Assembly: GCF_902859875.1 (NCBI RefSeq) | Contig: NZ_CADIKF010000001.1 | Location: 124,001-188,000, forward strand | DNA length: 64,000 nt | Source of the DNA: Paraburkholderia solisilvae | GTDB taxonomy: Bacteria; Pseudomonadota; Gammaproteobacteria; Burkholderiales; Burkholderiaceae | Reading direction: 5' to 3' | In this document: positions 17,435-26,249 of the stretch, piece after piece | How the letters are laid out: every line of letters starts with the position of its first letter | Numbering within the stretch: the stretch's first letter is position 1 | Program-made: the position numbers and the translations under genes | Notes under the pieces: generated by a model | The model's database searches: none | What the model saw: only the letters and a program-made list of their open reading frames with translations | Told to the model about the DNA's origin: nothing

Positions 17435-19255
17435 TCAATGCGACTGATGTCCGAGCGCCCATACATACGCGGTCACTGCCTTCAGATCGTCCTGCGACAG
17501 TTGCACGCCGCCCATCGGCGGCATCGCGCCGTTGTGCTGTTTCGGATGCGGCACGCCCTGGGTGATGGTCTGCTGGATGCCGGACAGGCTGCCGTCGCTC
17601 CATAGCCACGTGCCGGCCGTCAGGTCCGCGCCGATCCCGGAGCCTTTGCCATCCGAGCCGTGGCAGCCTGAGCAGGTCGCGCCGCCCACTTTGCCTTCGA
17701 ACACGCGCGCGCCGAGCGCAACCTGCTGCGCCGACGAGCCAGGCGGCACGGGCAGGCCGGCCGCGGCCCGCCCCGCGTCCGGATGAATGCCCTCGGGCGG
17801 GAGTTCTGCGCGCGACGCGGATTGCGCGCCGGGCGGTGTCGCGGCCGCCGCGACCGGCGCAGCTGGATGGCCGCCGCGATACGTGACGCGCCAGATGCGG
17901 CCGTGTATGTCGTCGGAAATAAAGAGCGCGCCGTCTTGCGCGACGACCACACCCGATGGGCGAAACGCGGCCTGGCCGGGCTCTTTCACGGCGCCCGCGA
18001 AGCCATCCGCGAAGACGGTGAAGGCGCCTGCGCCCTTGCCATTGCGAAATGGCTGGAACACGACGTTGTAGCCGCCTTGCGGACCCGGCGCGCGATTCCA
18101 TGAACCATGGAATGCGATAAACGCGCCGCCGTCATACGCATGCGGAAAGCTGCCCGCGCCGCTTCCGGTCTTGTAGAACACCATATCGTTCGGCGCCCAG
18201 TGGCCGGGGAACCATGCGACCGGCGCGGTGCGTCCGCTGCACAGGCCGACCTTCTTTCCGTCACCGCCATATTCGGGTGCGAGCACGAGCTTTTTCTGCG
18301 CCTGATCGAAATAGCATTCGGGCCAGCCGTAATCGGCGCCCTGTTTCAGTTCGACGATTTCTTCCGCGGGCAATTCCTGCCCTTGCTTTGCGTTGAAGTA
18401 TTCCGGCCAGTCTTCGTGAAGCTGATCGCGGCCGTGTTGCGTCGAAAAGATACGGCCTGCCGCATCGAGCGCGATGCCTTCGCCGTTGCGCAGGCCGCTG
18501 ACGTAGCGCCCGGCGGGCGAGAATGTCTGGCCGGTCCGGTTAGCGTCGTATCGCCAGATGCCGCCGCGCGTTTCTTTTTCGGTGCAGGGTTGATTGCCCT
18601 TCGAATGCGGCGTGCGGTTCTGCTGCTCGCATGCGTTGGTCGCCGAACCGAGGTCGACGAGCAGGTCGCCTTTCGGCGTGATCGCGAACGGATGCATCGG
18701 ATGGTCGCCGGTAGTCGGCAGGCCCGATACGATCACGTCGCCTTTGCCGGACGGCGCGACGTCGCCGGACTTCAGCGCATAGCGCATGATGCGGTCGTTG
18801 CTTTCCGCGTAGATCGCGTTGTTGTAGAACGCGATGCCCGTGCCGCCGTGAGCGCCGTCCGCGACGCTTTCACCAAAGCGCTGCACGACGTCCGCCCGGC
18901 CGTCGCCGCGGGTGTCTTTCAGCGCGACCAGAAAGCCGCCCGGCGGCGGCGTGTTCACCTTGTAGTAGTTGCCGCTCCATGTATTCACGTATAGCGTGCC
19001 GTCCGGGCCGACCGCCATTTGCCGCGCGTGGCCGATATTGTCCGCAAAGACCGTCGCGCAAAAACCGGGCGGCAGCGTGATGCCGGTTGCTTCGTTATTG
19101 CAGGTCTGCGCGACGCTTTCGGCCGCGTGCACCGCTTGCGCGATCGGCACATCGGGTGCGGCGAGTGCAAGCGCCAGCGCGGCAAGACCGGCAGCGCCGG
19201 CCAGTCGCAGGAAGCGCATGACGGAACGGGCAGATGACGCATGCGTGACGCGCAT
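17435..19255 (-). CDS. Sorbosone dehydrogenase-like beta-propeller protein with C-terminal cytochrome c
   Basis: A 606-aa exported protein. A Sec signal peptide covers about the first 45 residues. Next comes a soluble glucose/sorbosone dehydrogenase-type propeller (about 55-460) with GHARQMAVGPDGTLYVN, GLRNGEGIALDAAGRIFSTQ and RPSGVVVAQDGALFISDD. A proline/alanine-rich linker leads to a cytochrome c domain with CSGCH at 528-532 and a likely axial Met in MPPMGG. It should oxidise a sugar or alcohol in the periplasm, probably with PQQ, and pass electrons to its own heme. GAAGGAG precedes the start at 19255. No PQQ synthesis genes are in the window. Confidence 0.82.
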   Translation of the reverse strand: MRVTHASSARSVMRFLRLAGAAGLAALALALAAPDVPIAQAVHAAESVAQTCNNEATGITLPPGFCATVFADNIGHARQMAVGPDGTLYVNTWSGNYYKVNTPPPGGFLVALKDTRGDGRADVVQRFGESVADGAHGGTGIAFYNNAIYAESNDRIMRYALKSGDVAPSGKGDVIVSGLPTTGDHPMHPFAITPKGDLLVDLGSATNACEQQNRTPHSKGNQPCTEKETRGGIWRYDANRTGQTFSPAGRYVSGLRNGEGIALDAAGRIFSTQHGRDQLHEDWPEYFNAKQGQELPAEEIVELKQGADYGWPECYFDQAQKKLVLAPEYGGDGKKVGLCSGRTAPVAWFPGHWAPNDMVFYKTGSGAGSFPHAYDGGAFIAFHGSWNRAPGPQGGYNVVFQPFRNGKGAGAFTVFADGFAGAVKEPGQAAFRPSGVVVAQDGALFISDDIHGRIWRVTYRGGHPAAPVAAAATPPGAQSASRAELPPEGIHPDAGRAAAGLPVPPGSSAQQVALGARVFEGKVGGATCSGCHGSDGKGSGIGADLTAGTWLWSDGSLSGIQQTITQGVPHPKQHNGAMPPMGGVQLSQDDLKAVTAYVWALGHQSH

Positions 19256-19512
19256 TGAGCGATCTCCTTCAAATGGCGGCAAGCGATTGCGATGCGTGTG
19301 CGTCGTGCGCACCGGTGCGTTGGCCGCGATGGTCTTCATGTTTCGCTCCGCGAGTTCGCACGGACGTGCGTATCCCGGCCGCGTGGCGCGCGCCAGCGGC
19401 AGCATGGATTGGGTTCGGAGGAGGCCTCAGAATGAAGAGGCTGAATGAGTATAGGTGATAGTTAAGCAGGCTGCGAAGAACATAGCCTTTATTTGCGATC
19501 TTGCTTAATGTT

Positions 19513-20307
19513 CTATGCCGCCGGCATTCGCGCTTGCGCCGGTGCTTGCATTTGCAACGTTTTTTCTGTCGATGAGCTTGCATGGGGTAGGGAAGCGGGA
19601 ACAGAAGCGGCAATGCGCGATTCGGCGATCTGCCATGCGAGCAGGCCCGGCACGAAGATCACGAGATCACGTACGCGGCGCGCACCCGCAAGCGCGAGAC
19701 AGGTTGCCGGCTCGAGGCCAGGCAGGCCGCCGACCAGCACAAAGCCGCCTTCCTGTACGTCAAGCGCGGCCGGCACGAAGAACGCGGCGCTGCTCACCGC
19801 CTGCACGAGCGAATCGATGACGATCGCGTCGACAAGGTTGACAGGCTTGCCAAAGAAGTAGAGCGCTAGCCAGATCTCGAGCGAGGTGCCGAGCGATTGC
19901 AGCGGTTGCCAGATCAGCAGATAGCGCGGGATCACCGCGCGGTGACGCCAGATCCGCTTGATCGCCGCGTCGATTTCCGCCGATTTGCCGACCAGCTCGG
20001 CGAGCTTGCCGCTTGCGATCCGGTCGAGCACGCGCATCATGCGTTCGAACGGCTTTGCGTGATGGATTAGCGCGAAGACGGCGAACGCCGGCGCAACGAT
20101 CGCGATACCCCATGCGAGATCGCTGACGATGCGCAGCGTCGCCCATTGCACATGAACGAACAGGTAGCCGATGCTCGCCGCCGCGAACAGCAGTTGCGCG
20201 ATCACCGTGAGCTGCATGTCGACAATCAGGCTCGCCGCGGCCATCGAAGCCGGGAAGCCGCTTTTCAGCAGCAGTCTGAACGACACGAGGTCGCCGCCGA
20301 TTCGCAC
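19513..20307 (-). pseudogene. hpnL: HpnL-like / lysylphosphatidylglycerol synthase-TM family protein, N-terminally truncated
   Basis: The frame gives 264 residues starting at RIGGDLVSFRLLLKSG. That element lies well inside intact HpnL-type membrane proteins, which are usually about 330-350 aa. Homology continues upstream of the ATG as VNGLLPVV, but an in-frame TGA then follows and no other frame supplies the missing N-terminal helices. The rest is intact: SMAAASLIVDMQLTVIAQLLF and AALDVQEGGFVLVGGLPGL. The family flips or transports lipids, and HpnL works with hopanoids, but no hopanoid gene is near. I call it a decayed or shortened gene; a functional short form starting at a GTG is possible. 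Confidence 0.6.
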
Positions 20308-20574
20308 GACCGGCAGCAGGCCGTTGACCGATATCGAAGTTGTCGAACATTTGCGGTTCGATGACAGAGTTGTTCATACTGCCGGCTCCCGCTCGAGCTT
20401 CGAGCTGCAGGGCCGGCAAGCGTCCGGGTGCATCTCGTCAAGCATGTGGGGAGGCTTAGTTCGCCGCATCCTCGAAGGTTGCCGGCAGCGCCGCATGCCG
20501 GGTTTGGAATTTGCACGGGTGATTGCGCGATCTGGCTGATCAATGCACGTTTCGTTAAAAAAGGATAACCACGA

Positions 20575-21762
20575 ATGAATCGGTCGATTTATTGGGTGAT
20601 GGCGCTGGCCGCGGGTCTCGTCGTCGCGAACAACTACTACAACCAGCCCTTGCTCGTCGATTTCGCGCATACCTTCGACGTGACCGAACGCGCGGCCGGT
20701 GCCGCATCGGTGGCCGCGCAGACCGGCTATGCACTCGGCCTGCTGCTGTTCGTGCCGCTCGGCGACATGGTCAGACGCACCACGCTTTTCACCGTCACGC
20801 TGCTGGCGGCGGCCGCGTCGCTGGTTGCGACCGCGTTGGCGCCGACGCTCGCATGGCTGATCGTCGCGAGCTTCGTGACGAGCCTGACGAGCGTCGCGCC
20901 GCAATTGCTGACGCCGCTGGCCGCGCAGCTCGCCGGCCCGCAGCAGCGCGGCAGGGCGGTCGGCACGGTGATGTTCGGTCTGCTGTGCGGCATCCTGTTG
21001 TCGCGCACGGTGTCGGGCGTGCTCGCCGCGTCGTTCGGCTGGCGCGCGGTGTATGGCATGGCTGCGGTGGCGATGGTGGGCGTGGTCGTGATGTTGCTCG
21101 CGCTGATGCCGCGCACCGAGCCGGCTTTTTCGGGCACCTGGCGCGAGTTGATGGGCTCGTTGTGGACGCTGTTGCGCGATGCGCCGCTGATCCGCCAGAC
21201 GTCGTGTATCGCCGCGTTGCAATTCGCCGCATTCAGCGCGTTCTGGACGACGCTTGCATTTCACCTGCACGCGATGAACGCCCACTATGGCAGCGCGACC
21301 GCGGGGCTGTTCGGACTGGTCGGCGTGGTCGGCGCGAGTGCATCGACGGTCTCCGGCAAGTGGACCGATCGCGGCGATGCGCGCGGCATCGTGCTCGCCG
21401 GCGGCATAACGATGCTGGCGGCGTACGGCGTGTTCGCTCTGGTCGGCGGTTCGATCGCGGGCCTCATCGCCGGCGTGATCGTGCTCGACTTCGGTGCGCA
21501 GATCGGGCACGTCGCGAACATGTCGCGCAATATGGGGGTAAGCGCGGGCGCGATGAATCGCATCAATACGCTTTATATGACGATTCGTTTCGCGGGCGGC
21601 GCGCTCGGCACCGCGGTCGGCACGTTCGCATGGAGCATCTGGAGCTGGGCGGGCGTGTGTGCGGTCGGGCTGGGGTTCGCAGCGGCGTCGGTGCTCGTGC
21701 AACTGCTCGCCGAGCGCGGCACGCTCTCACTGTTTGCCGGGCGCGACGAAACAAACGGCTGA
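20575..21762 (+). CDS. MFS transporter
   Basis: 395 aa with about 12 membrane helices. The N-terminal motif VVANNYYNQPLLVDF and the loop VPLGDMVRRTTLF put it in the YnfM/YgaY-like drug or metabolite efflux group. The C-terminal half has GKWTDRGDARGIVL and MGVSAGAMNRINTLYMTIRF. AAAAGGATAACC lies before the ATG. It is a paralogue of the MFS at 22989-24224, which has the same AANxYYxQPL opening. The substrate cannot be inferred. Confidence 0.86.
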   Translation: MNRSIYWVMALAAGLVVANNYYNQPLLVDFAHTFDVTERAAGAASVAAQTGYALGLLLFVPLGDMVRRTTLFTVTLLAAAASLVATALAPTLAWLIVASFVTSLTSVAPQLLTPLAAQLAGPQQRGRAVGTVMFGLLCGILLSRTVSGVLAASFGWRAVYGMAAVAMVGVVVMLLALMPRTEPAFSGTWRELMGSLWTLLRDAPLIRQTSCIAALQFAAFSAFWTTLAFHLHAMNAHYGSATAGLFGLVGVVGASASTVSGKWTDRGDARGIVLAGGITMLAAYGVFALVGGSIAGLIAGVIVLDFGAQIGHVANMSRNMGVSAGAMNRINTLYMTIRFAGGALGTAVGTFAWSIWSWAGVCAVGLGFAAASVLVQLLAERGTLSLFAGRDETNG

Positions 21763-21912
21763 TCTGCTCACGAGCGTGGCGGCGGCCCGGAAGACCTCAC
21801 AGGTACGCAGGTTTTCAGATCGGCCTATGATGTCCGCTTGTCGCGATCGGGCCGTGTTCAGGAAACGGCCGGCCCGTCGCGTGGTGATTCGCTCCTTCGA
21901 GGGAGGCCGCAT

Positions 21913-22290
21913 ATGCAAAAACCGGTGAAGGTTCCTGGGCCCGACCATCCGATCGCGGTGACGAAAAGCCCGCAACACGTCGTGGTGGTCGTGGCCGGCA
22001 AAGTGATCGCCGATACAACGAACGCGCTCGTCTTGCGCGAAGCGTCGTATCCGGAAGTGCTTTATATCCCGCGCGAAGACGCCGATATGTCGCAGCTCGA
22101 GCGCACCGCGCACGCAACGTATTGCCCCTACAAAGGCGATTGCAGTTACTACAGCATTCCCGCGGGCGGCGAGCAGGCGGTCAACGCGGTCTGGACGTAT
22201 GAAGACCCGTATGACGCAGTGAGCATGATCAAAGGGCATCTTGCGTTCTATCGGGACCGCGTCGACGCGATCCAGATCCAACCGAACTGA
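21913..22290 (+). CDS. DUF427 domain-containing protein
   Basis: A 125-aa soluble protein with the DUF427 (NTP_transf_9) core. Features are VVVAGKVIADTTNALVLREA, PEVLYIPREDADM, and CPYKGDCSYYSI followed by AVWTYEDPYD near the C-terminus. The family is small and all-beta, and its biochemical role is not established. GGGAGG lies seven bases before the ATG at 21913, which selects this start over longer frames. It sits between two related MFS genes, but the spacing gives no firm operon. Confidence 0.85.
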   Translation: MQKPVKVPGPDHPIAVTKSPQHVVVVVAGKVIADTTNALVLREASYPEVLYIPREDADMSQLERTAHATYCPYKGDCSYYSIPAGGEQAVNAVWTYEDPYDAVSMIKGHLAFYRDRVDAIQIQPN

Positions 22291-22480
22291 TTCCACCTGG
22301 CGCCACGAAAGTGTGCGCCCGGCGGGTGCGGTATATCCGGGTGCGGTATATCTTCGTGCGGCATTTCCGGCCGCATATCCATCCGCTTGCGCAAATGAAA
22401 TCTGCGCGCAAGGCGCGACAGCGTACGGCGCCCCGCGCCACGCGCGGCGCGTCGGGAAGCGCGCGGCCTGAACCCCGCTG

Positions 22481-22744
22481 CTATTCCGCGCGCGGCAACG
22501 ACAGCATCGGCACCCACGCGGCAGGCAACCACGGCTGCCATGCGCGCATCATGTCCGCCCATAGCACGAGCGGAGCGGCTAGCCCCAATACGCCGGGCTG
22601 CAGCAGCCAACGCGCCGCCGCATCGAACGACGGCGTCGCGGTGATATGAATCGTCACGACCTCGCCGTTCTGCTCCGGCAGATCACGCCGGATAAGCTCC
22701 ACATCGACCGTCGGAAAGTGAGCTGTCAATTTCGTGTGATCCAT
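22481..22744 (-). CDS. Hypothetical small protein, 87 aa
   Basis: The start at 22744 (MDHTKLTAHF) is chosen because TGGAGATTGAAG lies directly before it; an ATG six codons earlier would overlap this site. The N-terminal half looks soluble (FPTVDVELIRRDLPEQNGEVVTIHITATP). The C-terminal half is hydrophobic and tryptophan-rich (GVLGLAAPLVLWADMMRAWQPW), perhaps membrane-associated. No family is recognised. It is divergent from the MFS gene at 22989. Confidence 0.55.
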   Translation of the reverse strand: MDHTKLTAHFPTVDVELIRRDLPEQNGEVVTIHITATPSFDAAARWLLQPGVLGLAAPLVLWADMMRAWQPWLPAAWVPMLSLPRAE

Positions 22745-22988
22745 CTTCAATCTCCATTTCACAGTGCAACCGCGGTCAGTCGTCCGGAATCCTGCGGACT
22801 AGTCTAACGCGATTGCCTCACACGCGGCCAGCGCCGTGGTGTCACGCGCGCGTCACGCGACGCGCACGGGCGCCGGGCCGGGATTCCCCGCCGCTCGTGC
22901 GGAGCGCGGTTGGGGAATAGAGGTCGGCGCTCGAGTGTTCAGTTCTGGAAGTATGGCTTCCCCCTATCATGGAATACCTCATCGGAGA

Positions 22989-24224
22989 ATGAACTTGGAT
23001 ACGACGACGCAGCCGTCTGTCGAGGAGGAGCGCGTGTCGGCCTGGCTTGTGCTGCTGCTCGCCTTTGCATGTGGCCTGATGGCCGCGAATGTTTACTACG
23101 CGCAGCCGCTCGCCGGACTGATCGGCTCATCGCTCGGCGTCGCAGAGGGCGCCACCGGTTTTATCGTGACAGTGACGCAGATCGGCATCGGCGCGGGCAT
23201 GCTGTTCGTGGTTCCCCTCGGAGACCTGATCGAAAGCCGGCGTCTCGTACTGACGCTGCTTTGCATGACAACCCTGGGTCTGCTTGGCTCCGGCCTGTCG
23301 CGGCACGTTGCGCCGTTTATGGTGGCGGCCTGTCTGCTCGGCATCGGCAGCGTCGCGATTCACGTGCTGGTGCCGTACGCGGCGCATCTCGCGCCGGAGC
23401 GGATTCGCGGACGGGTGGTCGGCAATGTCACGAGCGGCGTGCTGCTCGGCATCATGCTTGCGCGTCCGGCGTCGAGTTTCGTTACGCAGCTTTCGTCGTC
23501 ATGGCACACCATCTTCTATCTGTCGGCGGCGCTGATGGCCGCATTGATGATATTGCTTGCGCTTGCATTGCCGCCGCGCAGGCCGTTATCGAAGCTCGGT
23601 TATTTCGAGCTGCTGGCGTCGATGCGGCATCTGGTGTTCACGCAACCCGTGGTGCGGCGCCGGTCGTTCTATTCCGGCTGCCTCGGCGCGGCGTTCAGTC
23701 TTTTCTGGACGACCACGCCGCTGCTGCTTGCCGGGCCGGCGTTCAGGCTTTCGCAAAGCGGCATTGCCCTTTTTGCACTGATCGGGGTGTCGGGTTCGGT
23801 CGCCGCGACGGTGTCCGGCAGTCTTGCGGATCGCGGCTGGACGCGGCCGGCCACCGCGTTGGCGATGCTGGCCGTGGCCGGCGCGCTGTTGCTCACGCGC
23901 GTGGTCGAACCGGGTGCGTCGTTCTCGCTGACGCTCCTGGTCATTGCGGGCGTCGTGCTGGACTTCGGCGTGTCGTCGAACATGTCGCTGGGTCAGCGCG
24001 CGATCTTTTCACTCGGCGCGCAGTTCAGGTCGCGTGTGAACGGCATCTATATGACGACGTTCTTCGCCGGCAGCGCACTCGGTTCCGCGCTAGGCGGCTG
24101 GACCTACGCACAGGGCGGCTGGCCGCTGGCGTCGCTGGTGGGGCTGGTGTTTCCGCTGATGGCGCTCGTCTATTTTGTGACCGATCGCGAACATTTCGCG
24201 AAACGCGAATCGTCGGCTTCGTGA
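22989..24224 (+). CDS. MFS transporter
   Basis: 411 aa, about 12 membrane helices, with LMAANVYYAQPLAGLIG at the first helix and VVPLGDLIESRRLVL in the loop after helix 2. Later come NVTSGVLLGIMLARPASSF and RSRVNGIYMTTFFAGSALGS. Like the paralogue at 20575-21762 it belongs to the efflux-type MFS group. The ATG at 22989 has only a weak site (CGGAGA, too close); an in-frame ATG at 22953 is an alternative. It converges on the TetR gene at 24307-24897, which may regulate it. Confidence 0.85.
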   Translation: MNLDTTTQPSVEEERVSAWLVLLLAFACGLMAANVYYAQPLAGLIGSSLGVAEGATGFIVTVTQIGIGAGMLFVVPLGDLIESRRLVLTLLCMTTLGLLGSGLSRHVAPFMVAACLLGIGSVAIHVLVPYAAHLAPERIRGRVVGNVTSGVLLGIMLARPASSFVTQLSSSWHTIFYLSAALMAALMILLALALPPRRPLSKLGYFELLASMRHLVFTQPVVRRRSFYSGCLGAAFSLFWTTTPLLLAGPAFRLSQSGIALFALIGVSGSVAATVSGSLADRGWTRPATALAMLAVAGALLLTRVVEPGASFSLTLLVIAGVVLDFGVSSNMSLGQRAIFSLGAQFRSRVNGIYMTTFFAGSALGSALGGWTYAQGGWPLASLVGLVFPLMALVYFVTDREHFAKRESSAS

Positions 24225-24306
24225 GCAGGGCGCGAGCCGCCAACCGCCGCGGTTCGATGTGACGCCGGTCGGCGCGGTTCGCGCAGCGTGCGCGTTCTGA
24301 TTTCGC

Positions 24307-24897
24307 TCACGCGAAATCGGTGTGCAGCGCTTCGCGAGCCGATGCCAGAATCTCGTCGGACAGCGGGTCGTCGCGCACTGCGCGCGCGAGCGTCAGCGCG
24401 CCGATCAGCATCGATAGTCGCGCGATCGCGCGTTGCCGCACTTTCTTCGAACGCCGTGCACTCGAGAACGACATCAGCACGTCGAGCATCGAGCGGATGC
24501 CGCGTGCGTAGACGCCGCGAATCGGCTTGCCGGCGGGCTCGCGGCCGACATCGACCGCAAGTCCCGCCGCCGCGCATGACAGGCCCGGACGGTCACGCTG
24601 CGCGGCAGTCAAATAGTGCTTCGCCAACGCATCGACGCGCGACTGCTCGTCTGCACCGTCCTTGACCAGCGAACGCCACCGCGAGACCGATTCCTCGAAC
24701 GCCTGCGCGCATGCAATTGCGGCCAGTTCGTCTTTCGAGTCGAAATGGCCATAAAAGCCGCCATGCGTGAGGCCGGCCGTCGCCATGATGTCGGCCACCG
24801 AGATGCCGTTGAGCCCATGCTCCTTGAACAGGCGCGCGGACGCGGCTTCGATCACGGCACGGTTTTTATCGGCTTGTTCGCGGGAAACGCGCGGCAT
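24307..24897 (-). CDS. TetR/AcrR family transcriptional regulator
   Basis: A 196-aa protein with the helix-turn-helix at about residues 25-60: GISVADIMATAGLTHGGFYG then HFDSKDELAAIAC. The HGGFYGHF recognition helix is typical of the AcrR/NemR-like group. The C-terminal region contains GLSCAAAGLAVDVGR. It is convergent with the MFS transporter at 22989-24224, 82 bp apart. The tautomerase gene lies just upstream on the same strand, so either could be its target. Confidence 0.87.
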   Translation of the reverse strand: MPRVSREQADKNRAVIEAASARLFKEHGLNGISVADIMATAGLTHGGFYGHFDSKDELAAIACAQAFEESVSRWRSLVKDGADEQSRVDALAKHYLTAAQRDRPGLSCAAAGLAVDVGREPAGKPIRGVYARGIRSMLDVLMSFSSARRSKKVRQRAIARLSMLIGALTLARAVRDDPLSDEILASAREALHTDFA

Positions 24898-24957
24898 GAC
24901 AATTCTCCAGAAGGAATGCCATGAGCATAACTCAGACAGCCGGTGCGGGGGGCGAGA

Positions 24958-25338
24958 CTACGTATATTGCGCGATGCCGTTTCCGAACGACCAGTTTTCT
25001 TTTGCAACCTCGACAAGATTGACAAACAGGTCTTCGCGCCGCAACCCGATGCGCGCATGCAAGCCGTCCGCCAGTGCCTGGTAGAACGCACGCTTCTTGT
25101 CAACGTCGCGCCCGGCATTGAGCGTGATCTGGATCATCACGCATTGTCGCGAGCGGCTGATGCCGAGATAGGTCGGATCGGCAATGAAATCACTGGACTT
25201 GTATTCGCTGATCACCATGAAGCGGTCGTTGGCGGGCACGTTCATCGTGCTGGTCATGGCCTTGTAAACTTCATCGGCGATGGCGCCGCGGTATTCGGCG
25301 GATTGTCCTTCGACAAGATCGATGCGTACGAGCGGCAT
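24958..25338 (-). CDS. Tautomerase family protein
   Basis: The 126-aa product starts Met-Pro (MPLVRIDLVEG). In this superfamily the methionine is removed and Pro-1 is the catalytic base. The segments DRFMVISEYKSSDF and CVMIQITLNAGRDVDKKRAFYQALADG follow the two-beta-alpha-beta-repeat layout of longer tautomerases such as the malonate semialdehyde decarboxylase and cis-CaaD groups. The reaction could be keto-enol tautomerisation or decarboxylation. The promoter region contains a 39-bp palindrome and the TetR gene lies next upstream, so it is probably repressed by that TetR. Confidence 0.85.
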   Translation of the reverse strand: MPLVRIDLVEGQSAEYRGAIADEVYKAMTSTMNVPANDRFMVISEYKSSDFIADPTYLGISRSRQCVMIQITLNAGRDVDKKRAFYQALADGLHARIGLRREDLFVNLVEVAKENWSFGNGIAQYT

Positions 25339-25401
25339 GGTGAGTCTCCTTGTATCGGGGCGCAGTCGAGAGGGACGACGTGCGTGTGTCTGGCATATTA
25401 G

Positions 25402-25440
25402 ATGACGGACAACATTTATTCAATAAATGTTGGTCGTCAT
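25402..25440. promoter_or_regulatory. 39-bp palindromic operator between tetR and the tautomerase gene
   Basis: The core is CAACATTTAT-TCA-ATAAATGTTG, 10-bp perfect arms around a 3-bp spacer (25410-25432). After two unmatched bases on each side the palindrome resumes with ATGACG and CGTCAT. In all, 16 of 18 positions per arm match. It is AT-rich within GC-rich surroundings and lies 64 bp upstream of the tautomerase start. This is the expected form of a TetR-family operator, and the TetR at 25497-26075 is the obvious candidate binder. Confidence 0.65.
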
Positions 25441-25496
25441 TTATTAGCGCGAGAACGCGGTAATTCATCTGTTTTTTGCTTGAGGCGGGATAGCAG

Positions 25497-26075
25497 CTAC
25501 TTCGCCGTGGCGACGCTGTTCCAGAACATATCGAAGCCAAGCGAGCGGTAGTCGACCGGCTTCACGCCGAAACAGGCGACAAAGCGCATGGTCGTCTCGG
25601 CCATTGTGGCGAGCATCGTGCCGAGAAATTGCGCCGGCATCTTGCGGATGACCTTGCGGCGGATGCAGTCTTGCGCAAGCCGTTCCAGCTCGACGTATTG
25701 CTGCTGCGCGAAAGAGCGGCTTTCCGCGGTGACATGATCCGATACGTTCAGCTGCGCGAGCACCTTGAACTTGTCGGGATTGTCGACCCCCCAATTCACG
25801 TATTCGTTCCAGATGCTGCGGATCTTCAGGCGGTCGTCGGCGTCACGCGGATATGACGACAGTATGACGTTGGCAAGCTCGCCCTTCAGTTCGCAATAGA
25901 GCGCATTGACAAGATCGGCTTTGGTTGCGAAGTAGATGAAGAGCGTGCCTTCGCCGACGCCGGCTGCCTTCGAGACAGCGGATGTGGGAGTGGACCATAC
26001 GCCGCCGGCCGCAAATACCACGGTGGCCGCACCGAGAATCGCTTCACGTTTATCAACGGCTTTGGCGCGCACCAT
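25497..26075 (-). CDS. TetR/AcrR family transcriptional regulator
   Basis: 192 aa: DNA-binding segment VFAAGGVWSTPTSAVSKAAG then VGEGTLFIYFATKADLVNAL at about residues 20-60. A mostly helical effector domain ends in DYRSLGFDMFWNSVATAK. The motif GVGEGTLFIYFATK is typical of TetR proteins controlling detoxification genes. The gene lies 158 bp upstream of the tautomerase on the same strand, with the long palindrome in between, so autorepression from that site is not expected but control of the tautomerase is. Confidence 0.87.
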   Translation of the reverse strand: MVRAKAVDKREAILGAATVVFAAGGVWSTPTSAVSKAAGVGEGTLFIYFATKADLVNALYCELKGELANVILSSYPRDADDRLKIRSIWNEYVNWGVDNPDKFKVLAQLNVSDHVTAESRSFAQQQYVELERLAQDCIRRKVIRKMPAQFLGTMLATMAETTMRFVACFGVKPVDYRSLGFDMFWNSVATAK

Positions 26076-26249
26076 GCAACTGGCTGTCGGAGATGATCGA
26101 GCGCTCGATACTAGGGGCAGGCGGGTGCAGGGTCAAGTGAAGCGTCGGGAATGCGCGGCGCGCGTTGCGCGGCACACGACGGGATCGGCGCACTGCGGGG
26201 AAAACGCATGCTTGTTCGCACAACTTTCATATAGATCTGTTAAACGCTG

